64,000 bases of DNA from Bacteroidales bacterium (GTDB taxonomy: Bacteria; Bacteroidota; Bacteroidia; Bacteroidales; BM520), in assembly GCA_031276035.1 (NCBI GenBank), contig JAISNV010000001.1:62001-126000 (forward strand), given 5' to 3'. The position numbers and the translations under genes are program-made. The notes under the pieces were generated by a model that was given only the letters and a program-made list of their open reading frames with translations, was not told the DNA's origin and made no database searches. This document shows positions 9,850 through 19,354 of this stretch, piece after piece; within the stretch, counting starts at the first letter, position 1; every line of letters begins with the position of its first letter.

Positions 9850-9886
9850 TCCGAAGGTCGAATTTTAAATTCGACCTTCGGATTTT
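9850..9886 (+). terminator. Strong Rho-independent terminator between the two paralogues
   Basis: A 33-base near-perfect palindrome (two 16-base arms around one base) whose arms start TCCGAAGGTCG, followed by TTTT. It lies 7 bases after the stop of copy 1 and ahead of copy 2. Confidence 0.8.
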
Positions 9887-9902
9887 ATAATAATTGATTT
9901 AT

Positions 9903-10667
9903 ATGAAAAATTTATTTCTACTTCTATCATTAACAGTTTTCGTATCTACAATCTGTTTCTCACAAGACATAATAACAAAGTTAAACGGAGAGGATATTCA
10001 AGCGGTTATATTGGAAACCAGCAGAGCCGAAGTCAAATACAAAAAATACGGCTATATGAACGGTCCCATTTACACAATCTCAACTTCAGACATAATAATG
10101 ATTAGATATGAAGACGGAGAGAAACAGATTTTTGTACAACAAGCTCAAACTCCTTACTCATACTATGATCCATTTGCCGCTTCTTCCCATAAAGCGCCTG
10201 AAGGGATAAATCCAAATATGCTATATAATGAATATAAAGGTTTATATCAACCAAGCCTTTATGTCAGTCATTACTCTGACCCCTATAATCCTGCAATAGC
10301 AGGTGTTTGTTCGTATTTTATTCCCGGTTTGGGACAAATGCTTTGCGGCGAAGTAGGAAGAGGTTTTGCATATCTTGGCGGCACTGTCGGATGCTTTGCA
10401 GTTTCGGTCACAGGAATGGCAATAACAGCGGCATTTCTTAACCCAGCAGGGCTTGTGATATTTACCTGTGGATTAATTGGCTGTGCAGCAATTGATATTT
10501 GCAGTATAATTGACGCCGTTAAGGTTGCTAAAATTAAAAATATGTACACAAGAGATATTCGCAATATGACAGCTATTAATATTGAACTTGCTCCTTACAT
10601 TGATTACTTAACCATTGGTAACAATTTTGTTATGCCCGTCGGCGCATCTTTGATTGTGTCTTTCTAA
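9903..10667 (+). CDS. Secreted/membrane TM2-like protein, tandem copy 2
   Basis: Function unknown; tandem paralogue of the preceding gene with the same order of parts. It has a signal peptide (cleavage after CFS), then the beta-rich module beginning DIITKLNGEDIQA, then a linker with a Tyr/Pro-rich segment. The TM2-like core YFIPGLGQMLCGEVGRGFA, a second hydrophobic segment and the basic VKVAKIKNMYTRDIRN tail complete it. The frame extends to a TTG at 9894, but the ATG at 9903 starts directly at the signal peptide (254 aa) and is preferred. No clear promoter was found between the terminator and this start, so its expression may depend on read-through. The linker has diverged far more than the core. 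Confidence 0.85.
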   Translation: MKNLFLLLSLTVFVSTICFSQDIITKLNGEDIQAVILETSRAEVKYKKYGYMNGPIYTISTSDIIMIRYEDGEKQIFVQQAQTPYSYYDPFAASSHKAPEGINPNMLYNEYKGLYQPSLYVSHYSDPYNPAIAGVCSYFIPGLGQMLCGEVGRGFAYLGGTVGCFAVSVTGMAITAAFLNPAGLVIFTCGLIGCAAIDICSIIDAVKVAKIKNMYTRDIRNMTAINIELAPYIDYLTIGNNFVMPVGASLIVSF

Positions 10668-10720
10668 GTTGAAAATTTAAAAAAATTAACTATCAACTTT
10701 CAAATTCCAACTAAATTAAC

Positions 10721-10728
10721 TACCTTTG
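10721..10728 (+). promoter_or_regulatory. -7 promoter element of tRNA-Pro
   Basis: Exact TACCTTTG, 14 bases before the first base of the tRNA. Confidence 0.7.
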
Positions 10729-10742
10729 CAATCCCAAAAGTT

Positions 10743-10817
10743 CGGGGTGTGGCGCAGTTGGTTTAGCGTGCTTGACTGGGGGTCAAGAGGTCGCGAGTTC
10801 GAGTCTCGCCACTCCGA
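10743..10817 (+). tRNA. tRNA-Pro (anticodon GGG)
   Basis: Complete cloverleaf. The acceptor stem pairs CGGGGTG with CACTCCG (one G-U), the D stem pairs GCGC with GCGT, and the anticodon stem pairs CTTGA with TCAAG around the loop CTGGGGG. The T stem pairs GCGAG with CTCGC around TTCGAGT. Anticodon GGG at 10778-10780 reads CCC and CCU. The discriminator base is A and CCA is not encoded. No integrated element is attached. Confidence 0.97.
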
Positions 10818-10825
10818 CAACAAAT

Positions 10826-10858
10826 AAAAAAAGGTGTTCTTAATGAACACCTTTTTTT
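10826..10858. terminator. Bidirectional terminator between tRNA-Pro and the DUF1573 gene
   Basis: GGTGTTC/GAACACC stem with a 5-base loop, a preceding A-run and a following T-run. It ends the tRNA transcript on the plus strand and the pyrG-yidC-DUF1573 transcript on the minus strand. Confidence 0.85.
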
Positions 10859-10916
10859 ATTATTCGAAAATCTGAATATTTACATTGTCAATCAGTAAAA
10901 TTCGACTTAATGATTA

Positions 10917-11633
10917 TTACTTTCTTATTCCTTTCACAATAGCTTTGATAGCCGGAGTTTTTTCAGAATCGGTGGAAATTGTAACATTAATTTCAACTTC
11001 TTCATTCTTATCAGCTAAACCTTTTGTGTTAATTCTCAATATAACCTCACCTGTTGAGTTTGGACCGATCGGACTTTCGGGAAGTATTGCAGTAACATTT
11101 TCATTGTCGACAACAACATTTGTGAGAATCAAATCTATCGTTCCGTTATTGCGGACAATAAGATTTCTGTCATAAACACGATTATTTTTAAAGTCGCCTA
11201 AATCAACAACACTCTTCTCAATTACTCCTTCGGAAAACTTCGTAAGTTCGCTAACAACATGACCTTTTATAGTGAGACCTACTTTGTCTGGAGTTCCGTT
11301 TGTTGTTATTGTTACGGTTTTACCGAAAGGATTAGTAGTAGCTGCTCTTGTAGAAGTATATGTTACGGATACCACACCTGTTTCACCCGGCATAATCGGA
11401 GTTTTTGTCCATTTAGGAACAGTACATCCGCACGTAGCTTTTGCATTAGTTATCATTAATGGTTCATCTCCGGTATTTGTAAATACAAAATCATGAGTAA
11501 CATCTTTTGCACCGACTAATATTTCACCAAAGTTGTGATTGGTACTTTCAAATTCTATTTTTGGACCTTTATTTTGTCCGAAACTTGTTAAGCAAATTAC
11601 TGCTAAACAAATTAATGCAATGAATTTTTTCAT
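10917..11633 (-). CDS. Exported DUF1573 protein (two ASH/HYDIN-like beta domains)
   Basis: Exported protein of unknown function with a signal peptide (about residues 1-19). It has two consecutive immunoglobulin-like DUF1573 domains. The first contains FGEILVGAKDVTHDFVFTNT and ATCGCTVPKW; the second starts near residue 130 and contains NRVYDRNLIVRNNGTIDLIL. Such domains are thought to mediate protein-protein contacts in the Bacteroidota periplasm. It lies 55 bases after yidC and is probably co-transcribed with it. Confidence 0.88.
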   Translation of the reverse strand: MKKFIALICLAVICLTSFGQNKGPKIEFESTNHNFGEILVGAKDVTHDFVFTNTGDEPLMITNAKATCGCTVPKWTKTPIMPGETGVVSVTYTSTRAATTNPFGKTVTITTNGTPDKVGLTIKGHVVSELTKFSEGVIEKSVVDLGDFKNNRVYDRNLIVRNNGTIDLILTNVVVDNENVTAILPESPIGPNSTGEVILRINTKGLADKNEEVEINVTISTDSEKTPAIKAIVKGIRK

Positions 11634-11688
11634 AATTAATTAACTTTTTATATTTTTACTTATCCTCTTTATAAACTATAATTCTTTA

Positions 11689-13638
11689 CTATTTTTTTCT
11701 TTTGGCATTTTCACGTGCTTGAGCTTGTTGCGACTTTTGCAGGTCTTCAAGTTTCTTCTGCCAACTTGATTTTTTCTTAGGTTTAGCTTTATTACTTGCA
11801 GCTTTAAGTAACATTTTTTCTCTTAATTTTTCCGGAGGAACAATCTTACCTATTATAAACATTTGTGCAAAAGTAATTAAATTTGTCAATAAATAATAAT
11901 AACTCAATCCGGCTGAATAAGAATTAAAAATTCCAAGGAATAAAATGGGCATAGCATAAAGCATAAACTTCATTCCGGGCTGATTAGCCTGTCCCATTGT
12001 TTTATTATTTATTCTCGTATAAATTATTGTAGATATTGTCATTAGAAGTGTAAACAAACTTACATGGTCGCCGTAGAATGGAATATTAAACGGCAAATCA
12101 AGAATAGAATCATAAGTTGATAAGTCGTCTGCCCAAAGAAAAGGTTGCTGTCTTAACTCAAAAGATACGGGGAAAAAGCGGAACATCGCAATCAATATCG
12201 GAAACTGTAAAAGTTGAGGCAAACAACCGGCCATCGGACTAATACCAAATTTCTTATACATAGCCATCGTTTCCTGTTGTTTCTTCATTGCATCTTCCTG
12301 ATTAGGATATTTTTCGTTAATTGCGTCCATCTCAGGTTTAACTGCCCGCATCTTTGCGCCATTCAAATATGATTTATATGTAATCGGGAATAGAATCAAT
12401 TTCAACAATAATGTTAAAACCAAAATAATCAATCCGTAATTCCAGTTAAATTGTTCCAAGAAATTAAAGACTGTTAGAACTCCATATCTATTTATCCATC
12501 TTACCAGAAAGAAATTACCAAGATTAATCTGATCTTCGAGTTGTATTCCGTATTTTTTCAGCTCCTTAAATTTATTAGGACCAAAATACATCGACATATC
12601 GAAAGATTCCGAAGGATCACCCGAATAAGGAATAACCATCTCGGCTTTCATGGTTTTAATATATCGCGAAATGTTATTGGCTTTATTTTTATCAACTTCA
12701 GAAGTTATTTCTCCGGAAACAAAGGCATCATCATTTTTTGCAATTAATGATGATGTAAAGAATTGTTGTTTAAATGAAACCCATTCGGTTTTTACCGGTA
12801 ATTTCTTACTTCCGTCCTTATTCTCCGTAATATTATTTACATCCTTATCTCCGGTAAATTTATAATAGATATTTGTTCCGTTCAAACGGCTCTCCTTCGA
12901 CTTTTCTTGTTGCCTCATATCAATCGACCACAAGAAATCTACAAATCCATGATGAGATGAAACATAATCCTTCATTCCAACTATATTAAGACTTACATCT
13001 ATCATATAATCATCATAAGGAACATGATAAGAATATTCTATATATCGGCGGTAATCAACAGAATCATTAATTAAAGGATATACTCTAAAATTAAAGTCGT
13101 AACCACTTTCATCATTAACAATAATTTCCGATTTGTTTTCAGACGGTGTAAAATACAACTTTTCGGTTTCAATTAATCTATTATTTGAGAAAAAATTAAT
13201 GCCGAATTTATTTGAGCTTCCTTCAAATAATATTAACGGCAATGAATCGTAAGTTTGAAATTCTTTTAATTGAACCGAATAGAGTTTACCTCCGAGGTTA
13301 GAAAAAATCAATTTTAATTTATCTGTTTCAATCGTATAAAACTCTTCTTTTCCAGTTACAAAACTTGCAAAAACACCAAATTTATCATTTAAAATTGCAT
13401 TCTTTTCTTCAACTGTTACATTTGCCGGTAAATGATCATTACTTGATTTAATGATTTCTTCCTGTATTTCTTGGAAAATTCTGATTGAATCTGCTCTGAG
13501 TTGTGCTTTCATTATCGAATCGCGACGCTGTTCCTGGGCAAATTTCTCTTCTTCCGTAAGAGGTTTATAGTTCCACCATGAATAAAGAGCTATCAGTACA
13601 AAAATTACGATCAACCCTATTATATTATTTTTACTCAT
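11689..13638 (-). CDS. yidC: Membrane protein insertase YidC
   Basis: Inserts and folds inner-membrane proteins with or without SecYEG. The 649 aa fit the Gram-negative form. An N-terminal anchor helix (about 4-22) is followed by a coiled-coil-like stretch and a periplasmic beta domain (about 90-370). The conserved transmembrane core comes next (about 400-610), with the segment KFGISPMAGCLPQLLQFPIL and the GxxxxYYYLLTN region. The C-terminal tail is strongly basic (many Lys), as expected for ribosome contact. It starts 22 bases after pyrG, so the two are probably one transcript. Confidence 0.96.
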   Translation of the reverse strand: MSKNNIIGLIVIFVLIALYSWWNYKPLTEEEKFAQEQRRDSIMKAQLRADSIRIFQEIQEEIIKSSNDHLPANVTVEEKNAILNDKFGVFASFVTGKEEFYTIETDKLKLIFSNLGGKLYSVQLKEFQTYDSLPLILFEGSSNKFGINFFSNNRLIETEKLYFTPSENKSEIIVNDESGYDFNFRVYPLINDSVDYRRYIEYSYHVPYDDYMIDVSLNIVGMKDYVSSHHGFVDFLWSIDMRQQEKSKESRLNGTNIYYKFTGDKDVNNITENKDGSKKLPVKTEWVSFKQQFFTSSLIAKNDDAFVSGEITSEVDKNKANNISRYIKTMKAEMVIPYSGDPSESFDMSMYFGPNKFKELKKYGIQLEDQINLGNFFLVRWINRYGVLTVFNFLEQFNWNYGLIILVLTLLLKLILFPITYKSYLNGAKMRAVKPEMDAINEKYPNQEDAMKKQQETMAMYKKFGISPMAGCLPQLLQFPILIAMFRFFPVSFELRQQPFLWADDLSTYDSILDLPFNIPFYGDHVSLFTLLMTISTIIYTRINNKTMGQANQPGMKFMLYAMPILFLGIFNSYSAGLSYYYLLTNLITFAQMFIIGKIVPPEKLREKMLLKAASNKAKPKKKSSWQKKLEDLQKSQQAQARENAKRKK

Positions 13639-13660
13639 CTAATCTATTCAAATTATATTA

Positions 13661-15265
13661 TTATTTATTTTCGATAGCTGCTTTGATAAATCCGACAAAA
13701 AGCGGATGAGGATTTAAAACAGTACTCTTATATTCGGGATGAAATTGTACACCTATAAACCATGGATGGTTTGGTAATTCAATTATTTCCATCAAGTTAT
13801 CTTTTTCATTAACTCCGGAAAAAATCATACCTTTTTCGAAAAAGCTATCCATATATTCATTATTAAACTCGTATCTGTGCCTATGTCTTTCTTTTATATC
13901 ATCAGCATTATAAACAGAATGAGCACGAGTATCTTCAATTAAATGACAATCATAATTACCCAAACGCATTGTACCGCCGAGTCCGGCAATTTTTTTCTGC
14001 GCTTCCATCATATCAATGACAGGAAATTTTGTGTTCGGATTAATTTCCGTTGAATGCGCATTTTTCAAGCCTATAACATTTCTTGCAAATTCAACAACAG
14101 CACATTGCATACCGAGACAAATTCCCAGAAATGGAATATTATTCTCACGGACATATTTGATTGCCTTTATTTTTCCTTCAATGCCACGCTCGCCAAAACC
14201 GGGAGCAACAAGTACAGCATCCATTTCGGATAAAAAATCTTCAACATTTCCGTCTTCAATCATTTCCGAGCTGATACGATGAACATTAACTTTACAATAC
14301 TGAACAGCACCGGCATGCGTAAATGCCTCAAGTATAGATTTATAAGCATCTTTAAGCTCAGTATATTTACCTACTAATGCAACATTTACTTCGTGCTTCG
14401 GATTATCCAATTCATTGAGAAAATTTTCCCATTCTTTCATATCCGGCTCCTTAAAATTATCGCATTTGGTTTTCTTGAGAACCTCAACATCAAGTCCTTC
14501 TTTACGCATATGCAAGGGTACACGATAAATGGTATCAGCATCTATCGACTGAATAACAGCAGATTGCGAAACATTACAAAACAAGGCGATTTTCCTTCTG
14601 ATGGAATCATCCAAATCATGTTCCGTTCTACAAACAATTATATCAGGTTGAAGTCCTTGTTCCAGCAAAGTTTTTACGGAGTGTTGCGTAGGTTTCGTTT
14701 TCAGTTCGCCGGCAGCTTTTAAATAAGGTACCAAAGTCAGATGAATAGAAACACAGCGATCGCCGAGTTCCCATTTCATCTGTCTAACTGCCTCTATATA
14801 TGGTAAAGACTCAATATCACCAACAGTGCCGCCTATTTCCGTAATCACGAAATCGTAATTACCGGTTTTAGCCAATGTTTTAATCCAATACTGAATTTCA
14901 TCGGTTATATGAGGTATAACCTGAACCGTCTTTCCAAGAAAATCTCCGCGTCTTTCCTTTTCAATTACAGTTTTATAAATTTTACCAGTTGTAACATTAT
15001 TACGCATTGAAGTCGGTTCATTGAGAAATCTTTCGTAATGACCTAAATCGAGGTCTGTTTCCGCACCATCTTCAGTAACATAACATTCCCCGTGTTCATA
15101 AGGGTTCATCGTTCCCGGATCAACATTAATATATGGATCAAGTTTTTGGATAGCAACTTTAAAACCTCTTGCTTTCAAGAGGTTACCTAATGAAGCGGAA
15201 ATAATCCCTTTTCCTAAAGAAGAAGCAACTCCGCCGGTTACAAAAACATACTTAGTTTGATTCAT
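13661..15265 (-). CDS. pyrG: CTP synthase
   Basis: Makes CTP from UTP, ATP and glutamine. The N-terminal synthetase domain opens [17 protein letters not shown], the family's ATP-binding start. The C-terminal class I glutamine amidotransferase domain has GICLGMQ with the catalytic Cys, and a late HPE with the catalytic His and Glu. The frame extends to a TTG at 15286, but that lies only 5 bases from the -7 element, so the ATG at 15265 is chosen (534 aa, the usual length). Likely co-transcribed with yidC. Confidence 0.97.
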   Translation of the reverse strand: MNQTKYVFVTGGVASSLGKGIISASLGNLLKARGFKVAIQKLDPYINVDPGTMNPYEHGECYVTEDGAETDLDLGHYERFLNEPTSMRNNVTTGKIYKTVIEKERRGDFLGKTVQVIPHITDEIQYWIKTLAKTGNYDFVITEIGGTVGDIESLPYIEAVRQMKWELGDRCVSIHLTLVPYLKAAGELKTKPTQHSVKTLLEQGLQPDIIVCRTEHDLDDSIRRKIALFCNVSQSAVIQSIDADTIYRVPLHMRKEGLDVEVLKKTKCDNFKEPDMKEWENFLNELDNPKHEVNVALVGKYTELKDAYKSILEAFTHAGAVQYCKVNVHRISSEMIEDGNVEDFLSEMDAVLVAPGFGERGIEGKIKAIKYVRENNIPFLGICLGMQCAVVEFARNVIGLKNAHSTEINPNTKFPVIDMMEAQKKIAGLGGTMRLGNYDCHLIEDTRAHSVYNADDIKERHRHRYEFNNEYMDSFFEKGMIFSGVNEKDNLMEIIELPNHPWFIGVQFHPEYKSTVLNPHPLFVGFIKAAIENK

Positions 15266-15290
15266 TTTTTTATCAATAAAACACAAACGA

Positions 15291-15298
15291 CAAAGGTA
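15291..15298 (-). promoter_or_regulatory. -7 promoter element of pyrG
   Basis: Exact TACCTTTG on the minus strand. It decides the pyrG start, because a TTG start at 15286 would leave no leader. Confidence 0.7.
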
Positions 15299-15313
15299 GT
15301 AAAAAAACTAAGT

Positions 15314-16177
15314 TTAACCTAAAAACGGCTTCAGATTATTACATCTAAGATTTGATCTTAATCTTCTAAGTGCTTTTTCTTTGATCTGTCTAACTCTTTC
15401 GCGGGTAAGGCCATATTTTGTACCTATTTCCTCTAAAGTCAGGCTATATCCTATACCGATTCCGAAGTGAAGCATAAGTATTTCTCTTTCCTTATCATTA
15501 AGAAGAGATAAAGATCTCTGAATTTCCAACGACAAAGATTCATCCATAAGTAATGCATCCGGATCAGGGTTCGAATTACTGTTCAAAACATCTAAAAGAC
15601 AATTTCCTTCTTCATTCGGCAAAGGGGCATCAACCGATACGGTTTTAAGATTCATCCTGAAAGCGGAATCAACTTTATTATCTGGAAGATCCAAACTGTC
15701 TGCTATTTCAGCCGCAGAAGGAACTCTTTGCAAACTTTGTTCTAATCGAGAATATTCTTTCTTGATTTTGCTTATTGTACCAACTTGATTCAAAGGTAAA
15801 CGCACAATTCTTGATTGCTCGGCAAGAGCTTGTAAAATAGATTGACGAATCCACCAAACAGCGTAAGAAATGAATTTAAAACCTCTTGTTTCATCAAATT
15901 TTCTTGCTGCTTTTATCAAGCCTACATTTCCTTCATTTATAAGGTCAGGCAAACTAAGTCCTTGATTTTGATATTGTTTAGCAACCGAAACAACGAATCT
16001 AAGATTAGCATTCACCAATCTTTCGAGAGCTTTGTCGTCGCCTGTTTTGATTTTTTGTGCAAGTTCGACTTCCTCTTCCGGAGTGATAAGTTGTTCTTTA
16101 CTAATATCAGAAAGATATTTATCGAGAGCTGCAACTTCTCGATTAGTAATAGATTTTGAAATTTTTAATTGTCGCAT
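15314..16177 (-). CDS. rpoD: Primary RNA polymerase sigma factor (RpoD/SigA, Bacteroidota type)
   Basis: Housekeeping sigma-70 factor. At 287 aa it is the short Bacteroidota form: it has region 1.2 (about 18-50) but no region 1.1 or long non-conserved insert. Region 2 carries [19 protein letters not shown] and the promoter-melting segment [17 protein letters not shown]. Region 3 follows. Region 4 has the helix-turn-helix [19 protein letters not shown]. This factor should recognise the TTTG/TAnnTTTG promoters marked throughout the window. Confidence 0.95.
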   Translation of the reverse strand: MRQLKISKSITNREVAALDKYLSDISKEQLITPEEEVELAQKIKTGDDKALERLVNANLRFVVSVAKQYQNQGLSLPDLINEGNVGLIKAARKFDETRGFKFISYAVWWIRQSILQALAEQSRIVRLPLNQVGTISKIKKEYSRLEQSLQRVPSAAEIADSLDLPDNKVDSAFRMNLKTVSVDAPLPNEEGNCLLDVLNSNSNPDPDALLMDESLSLEIQRSLSLLNDKEREILMLHFGIGIGYSLTLEEIGTKYGLTRERVRQIKEKALRRLRSNLRCNNLKPFLG

Positions 16178-16229
16178 TGTAAATTTCCTTTACATAATTT
16201 ATTATTTGTTAATACTAAATTTATTCAAG

Positions 16230-16237
16230 CAAAAATA
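16230..16237 (-). promoter_or_regulatory. -7 promoter element of the sigma factor gene
   Basis: TATTTTTG on the minus strand, about 50 bases before the start codon. Confidence 0.6.
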
Positions 16238-16242
16238 ATAAC

Positions 16243-16277
16243 GGTTTTCGACACACAAAAATTGCATGTCGAAAACC
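16243..16277 (-). terminator. Terminator hairpin after the HtrA gene
   Basis: Perfect 11-base stem GGTTTTCGACA/TGTCGAAAACC with a 13-base loop, between the htrA stop and the rpoD promoter. The T-tract on the minus strand is interrupted, so termination may be partial. Confidence 0.6.
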
Positions 16278-16307
16278 AAAATTTAAAATATGTTTTGTAT
16301 GCAAAAA

Positions 16308-17678
16308 TTACATACCGAAACCGTAATAAGCTTTAACGCCGTTAGGATATCTGCCTTCAACCAAGACTCCGCCTTTTTTATTAGACAGTATTTCAATAAG
16401 ATGATCTACATTTCTAACACTGGCATGATCAACTTTAGTAATCAAAAAACCATCTTTTATTCCGGCAGATTTAAGGATGCCATCTTGCACCTTAGAAATA
16501 ATAACGCCATTTGTGGAATTATATTTTGTCAAATCGTTTTTTGTTGCATTTTTTATTTCCGCACCCAACAATTTATTATAATCCGCCGTTAATTCCGTCT
16601 TCTTAGACACTCCGTTTTCACCGGCAAGAAGCACATTAAATTTCATTTCCTTACCTTGTCTATCGACTGTAACTCTGACAGTTTGGCCGGGTCGGTATTG
16701 ACTAACTTTTTCCATCAATTCGGAAGTAGAAGAAACACCTTTATCATCAATAGCAACTATCACATCACCTTTTTTAATACCTGCCGATTTAGCATTTCCG
16801 GTATCAGTAACCTCGCTCACATATACACCTTGTAATACATGTAAATTTTCTTGACTTGCAAATGAACTGTTAATATCCCCTATTTTAACTCCGAGCAAAG
16901 CTCTTTGAACTTTTCCGTAATCTTTCAAATCCTCAACAACTTTTTTCACAATGTTAACCGGAATTGCAAAGGAGTAACCGGCAAAATAACCTGTTCCGCT
17001 TGCAATCGCAGTGTTGATACCAATAAGTTCGCCCTTGGTATTAACCAAAGCTCCTCCGCTGTTTCCGGAATTGAGGGCCGCATCCGTTTGAATAAATGCT
17101 TCCACAGCAGAAGCTGTTTGTGTATTTGGTAAAATATTAATATTTCTTGCTTTTGCAGAAACAATACCGGCAGTAACAGTAGAAGTTAAATTAAGAGGAT
17201 TACCAACTGCAAGCACCCATTCTCCTACCTTAACTTTATCGGAATCGCCGAAAGTAAGATAAGGCAAACGCGTATCATCAATCTTTAGCAAGGCCAAATC
17301 TGTAGACGGGTCTGTTCCAATAATTTCAGCAATATAGGACCTCTTGTCATTTAAAGTTATTTCCACCTTTATAGCATCTTGTACAACATGATTATTTGTA
17401 ACAACATAACCATCCTGTGAAATTATTACACCGGAGCCAGTGGCAATAACCGGTGCAGATCCTCTATTAGGATAATTAAATAAATCTCTAAGATCAAAAT
17501 AATAATCGTAAAGATTATTTTTACGTGCAAATTCGGTTTTAATATGTACAACCGCCTGAGTACTTTTTTCGGAAGCTTCAACAAAATCGACATTTCCTAA
17601 TTGGGCATTCATTGTTTTCGGGGGTATAACAGCAAATGCAACTGCTAATATAAGCAGTGGTAAAAAATTTTTCTTCAT
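16308..17678 (-). CDS. HtrA/DegP-family periplasmic serine protease
   Basis: Exported chymotrypsin-fold protease/chaperone for misfolded envelope proteins. It has a signal peptide (about 1-25). The catalytic triad is visible as His in VVTNNHVV, Asp in STDLALLKI and Ser in NSGNSGGALV. Two PDZ domains follow, the first starting near residue 265 (GVKIGDINS) and the second near 370 (GAEIKN, then GVIISKVQDG). The 456 aa fit Deg proteins with two PDZ domains. A single gene with its own promoter and terminator. Confidence 0.95.
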   Translation of the reverse strand: MKKNFLPLLILAVAFAVIPPKTMNAQLGNVDFVEASEKSTQAVVHIKTEFARKNNLYDYYFDLRDLFNYPNRGSAPVIATGSGVIISQDGYVVTNNHVVQDAIKVEITLNDKRSYIAEIIGTDPSTDLALLKIDDTRLPYLTFGDSDKVKVGEWVLAVGNPLNLTSTVTAGIVSAKARNINILPNTQTASAVEAFIQTDAALNSGNSGGALVNTKGELIGINTAIASGTGYFAGYSFAIPVNIVKKVVEDLKDYGKVQRALLGVKIGDINSSFASQENLHVLQGVYVSEVTDTGNAKSAGIKKGDVIVAIDDKGVSSTSELMEKVSQYRPGQTVRVTVDRQGKEMKFNVLLAGENGVSKKTELTADYNKLLGAEIKNATKNDLTKYNSTNGVIISKVQDGILKSAGIKDGFLITKVDHASVRNVDHLIEILSNKKGGVLVEGRYPNGVKAYYGFGM

Positions 17679-17720
17679 AATGCTAATATTTAATATAATT
17701 CAGATTTATGTGTATATCAA

Positions 17721-17728
17721 CAAATATA
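17721..17728 (-). promoter_or_regulatory. -7 promoter element of the HtrA gene
   Basis: TATATTTG on the minus strand, 43 bases before the start codon. Confidence 0.6.
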
Positions 17729-17790
17729 CCAAAGCGGATTATCAACTGCCAAAATGGCCGGCAATTATAAATTATTAACGGAGCAACTTT

Positions 17791-18837
17791 TTATCTGTAT
17801 ATCTCCCTTTCGTCTAATGCTTTTTGAAATTTGCGTGCGTTTTCTTTATGTTGTTTGTATGTTTTCGCAAAAAGGTGTCTTCCCGAAAAATCATGAGATG
17901 CACAGAAGAAAATATAGTCGTGATCTTCGTAGTTAAGTACTGCATCTATAGAACTTATTGAAGGAATCCAAATAGGTCCCGGCGGTAATCCTACATGTTT
18001 ATATGTATTATAAGGTGAGTCTATCTGCTTGTGCCTGTTCAAAACACGCCTTACATTCTGATTTTCGAGCAAATAAACCAAAGTAGGATCAGCCTGTAGT
18101 TTTTGTCTGTTATTCAGTCTGTTTACATAAACACCTGCAATTGTAGCCTTTTCGTCATTCACATTAGTTTCACGCTCTACAATTGAAGCAAGTATAACTA
18201 CTTCTTCAAGCGTAAAATTAATACTGTCTGCCAGACCTTTACGCTTATCATTCCAGAATTTGTCACTTTCTTTTTTCATTCTTTTCCAAAAAGATTGAGC
18301 ATCTGTATTCCAGTAAAATTCATAAGTATTGGGTATTAACATCAAATAAGCATTATTAGAATTCATTTCTAAAGTTTTCAGAAACTCTTCATCAAAATAT
18401 GTATCAACTAAAGAAGCCGAATCCGCCGCAATTTGCGTTGCAACTCTTGAAGCAAGTGTCTGTATATTTCGAGTACTATTAAAAACAACCCTTACAGGAG
18501 TTTGCTCACCAAGTTTCAGCTTGTGAATTAACTCTTTATCAGTCATACCATCCTTAATAACATATCTTCCCGGTTTAATATTATCAATATAATTTTCTTT
18601 CTCCGCGTGTTTTATAAATTTTTTCGGGTTAATCAAAACAGTATCCGAAACTAATTTTTCCACAATTTGATCAAAATTTGTTGTATCACGAATATAAAGT
18701 GAATATTGCTCTGCACCTCTAAGATCAACATTTGGACTATTTACATGTTTTGTTGCAAAATGATATCCGAGAGGAATTAGTGTTATTACAACAATTATAA
18801 TAATTCCAAGTACTGATTTTTTATCTTGTTTCGTCAT
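17791..18837 (-). CDS. mltG: Endolytic murein transglycosylase MltG (YceG-like)
   Basis: Cleaves nascent glycan strands in the inner membrane and so sets peptidoglycan chain length. One N-terminal transmembrane helix (about 9-28), a LysM-like module, then the YceG catalytic domain. The signature LASIVERETNV contains the catalytic Glu, and NTYKHVGLPPGPIWIPS is the conserved late motif. 348 aa, family size. Its start overlaps the end of the upstream GNAT gene by 17 bases, so it is translated from the dapF operon mRNA. Confidence 0.95.
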   Translation of the reverse strand: MTKQDKKSVLGIIIIVVITLIPLGYHFATKHVNSPNVDLRGAEQYSLYIRDTTNFDQIVEKLVSDTVLINPKKFIKHAEKENYIDNIKPGRYVIKDGMTDKELIHKLKLGEQTPVRVVFNSTRNIQTLASRVATQIAADSASLVDTYFDEEFLKTLEMNSNNAYLMLIPNTYEFYWNTDAQSFWKRMKKESDKFWNDKRKGLADSINFTLEEVVILASIVERETNVNDEKATIAGVYVNRLNNRQKLQADPTLVYLLENQNVRRVLNRHKQIDSPYNTYKHVGLPPGPIWIPSISSIDAVLNYEDHDYIFFCASHDFSGRHLFAKTYKQHKENARKFQKALDEREIYR

Positions 18838-19354
18838 AATTATTTATTAGTTGAAATGTTAATTCATTTTTCCATGAATTTTCTATCATTAACCAATCTT
18901 TTTTCTCGGCACACTTAGTAAAGTTCAATTTTGTAAATAATTCTATACTTATTGTGTTATCAACTTCAATATTACAATACAATTGTCTAAGGTTTAAAAT
19001 ATTGAATGTATAATTTATTATAATCTCAAGAGCATCTTTAGCAAAACCCTTATTTCTTTCTTCCTTAACAATCATTATGCCAACCGCCGCTCTTCTATGT
19101 AAAGGTTCGAAATCGCTAAGGTCGATACAACCAATCGGGATATCATCATCTTTCTTACAAACAATTAGTCTAAGTTGTTTTGAAGTGTATATATCGTAAT
19201 TCATTGATTGATTTATGAATTGCGAAAGAGTATCTTTAGAATAAGGCATTAAAGTGACACCGTGTTTCCACAACTCGATATTATTCTCCCAATCATAAAG
19301 AATATTTAAATCGGATGGTTCCAAAGCTCTTAGATATACATATTTCCCAATCAT
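18821..19354 (-). CDS. GNAT-family N-acetyltransferase (RimJ/RimL-like)
   Basis: Acetyl-CoA-dependent acetyltransferase of unknown substrate. The opening YVYLRALEPSDLNILYDWENN is typical of the RimJ/RimL/SpeG branch. The acetyl-CoA loop is seen as IVKEERNKGFAKDALEII (about 96-113), a Q/R-x-x-G-x-G/A variant. Its start overlaps the dapF stop as ATGA and its end overlaps mltG by 17 bases, so the three genes are translationally coupled. It could modify a polyamine, a peptide or a ribosomal protein; the sequence does not decide. Confidence 0.85.
   Translation of the reverse strand: MIGKYVYLRALEPSDLNILYDWENNIELWKHGVTLMPYSKDTLSQFINQSMNYDIYTSKQLRLIVCKKDDDIPIGCIDLSDFEPLHRRAAVGIMIVKEERNKGFAKDALEIIINYTFNILNLRQLYCNIEVDNTISIELFTKLNFTKCAEKKDWLMIENSWKNELTFQLINNYDETR

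Noticed and set aside
10743..10817. tRNA-Pro as an integration site
   Set aside because: No integrase gene and no repeat of the tRNA 3' end is seen nearby.
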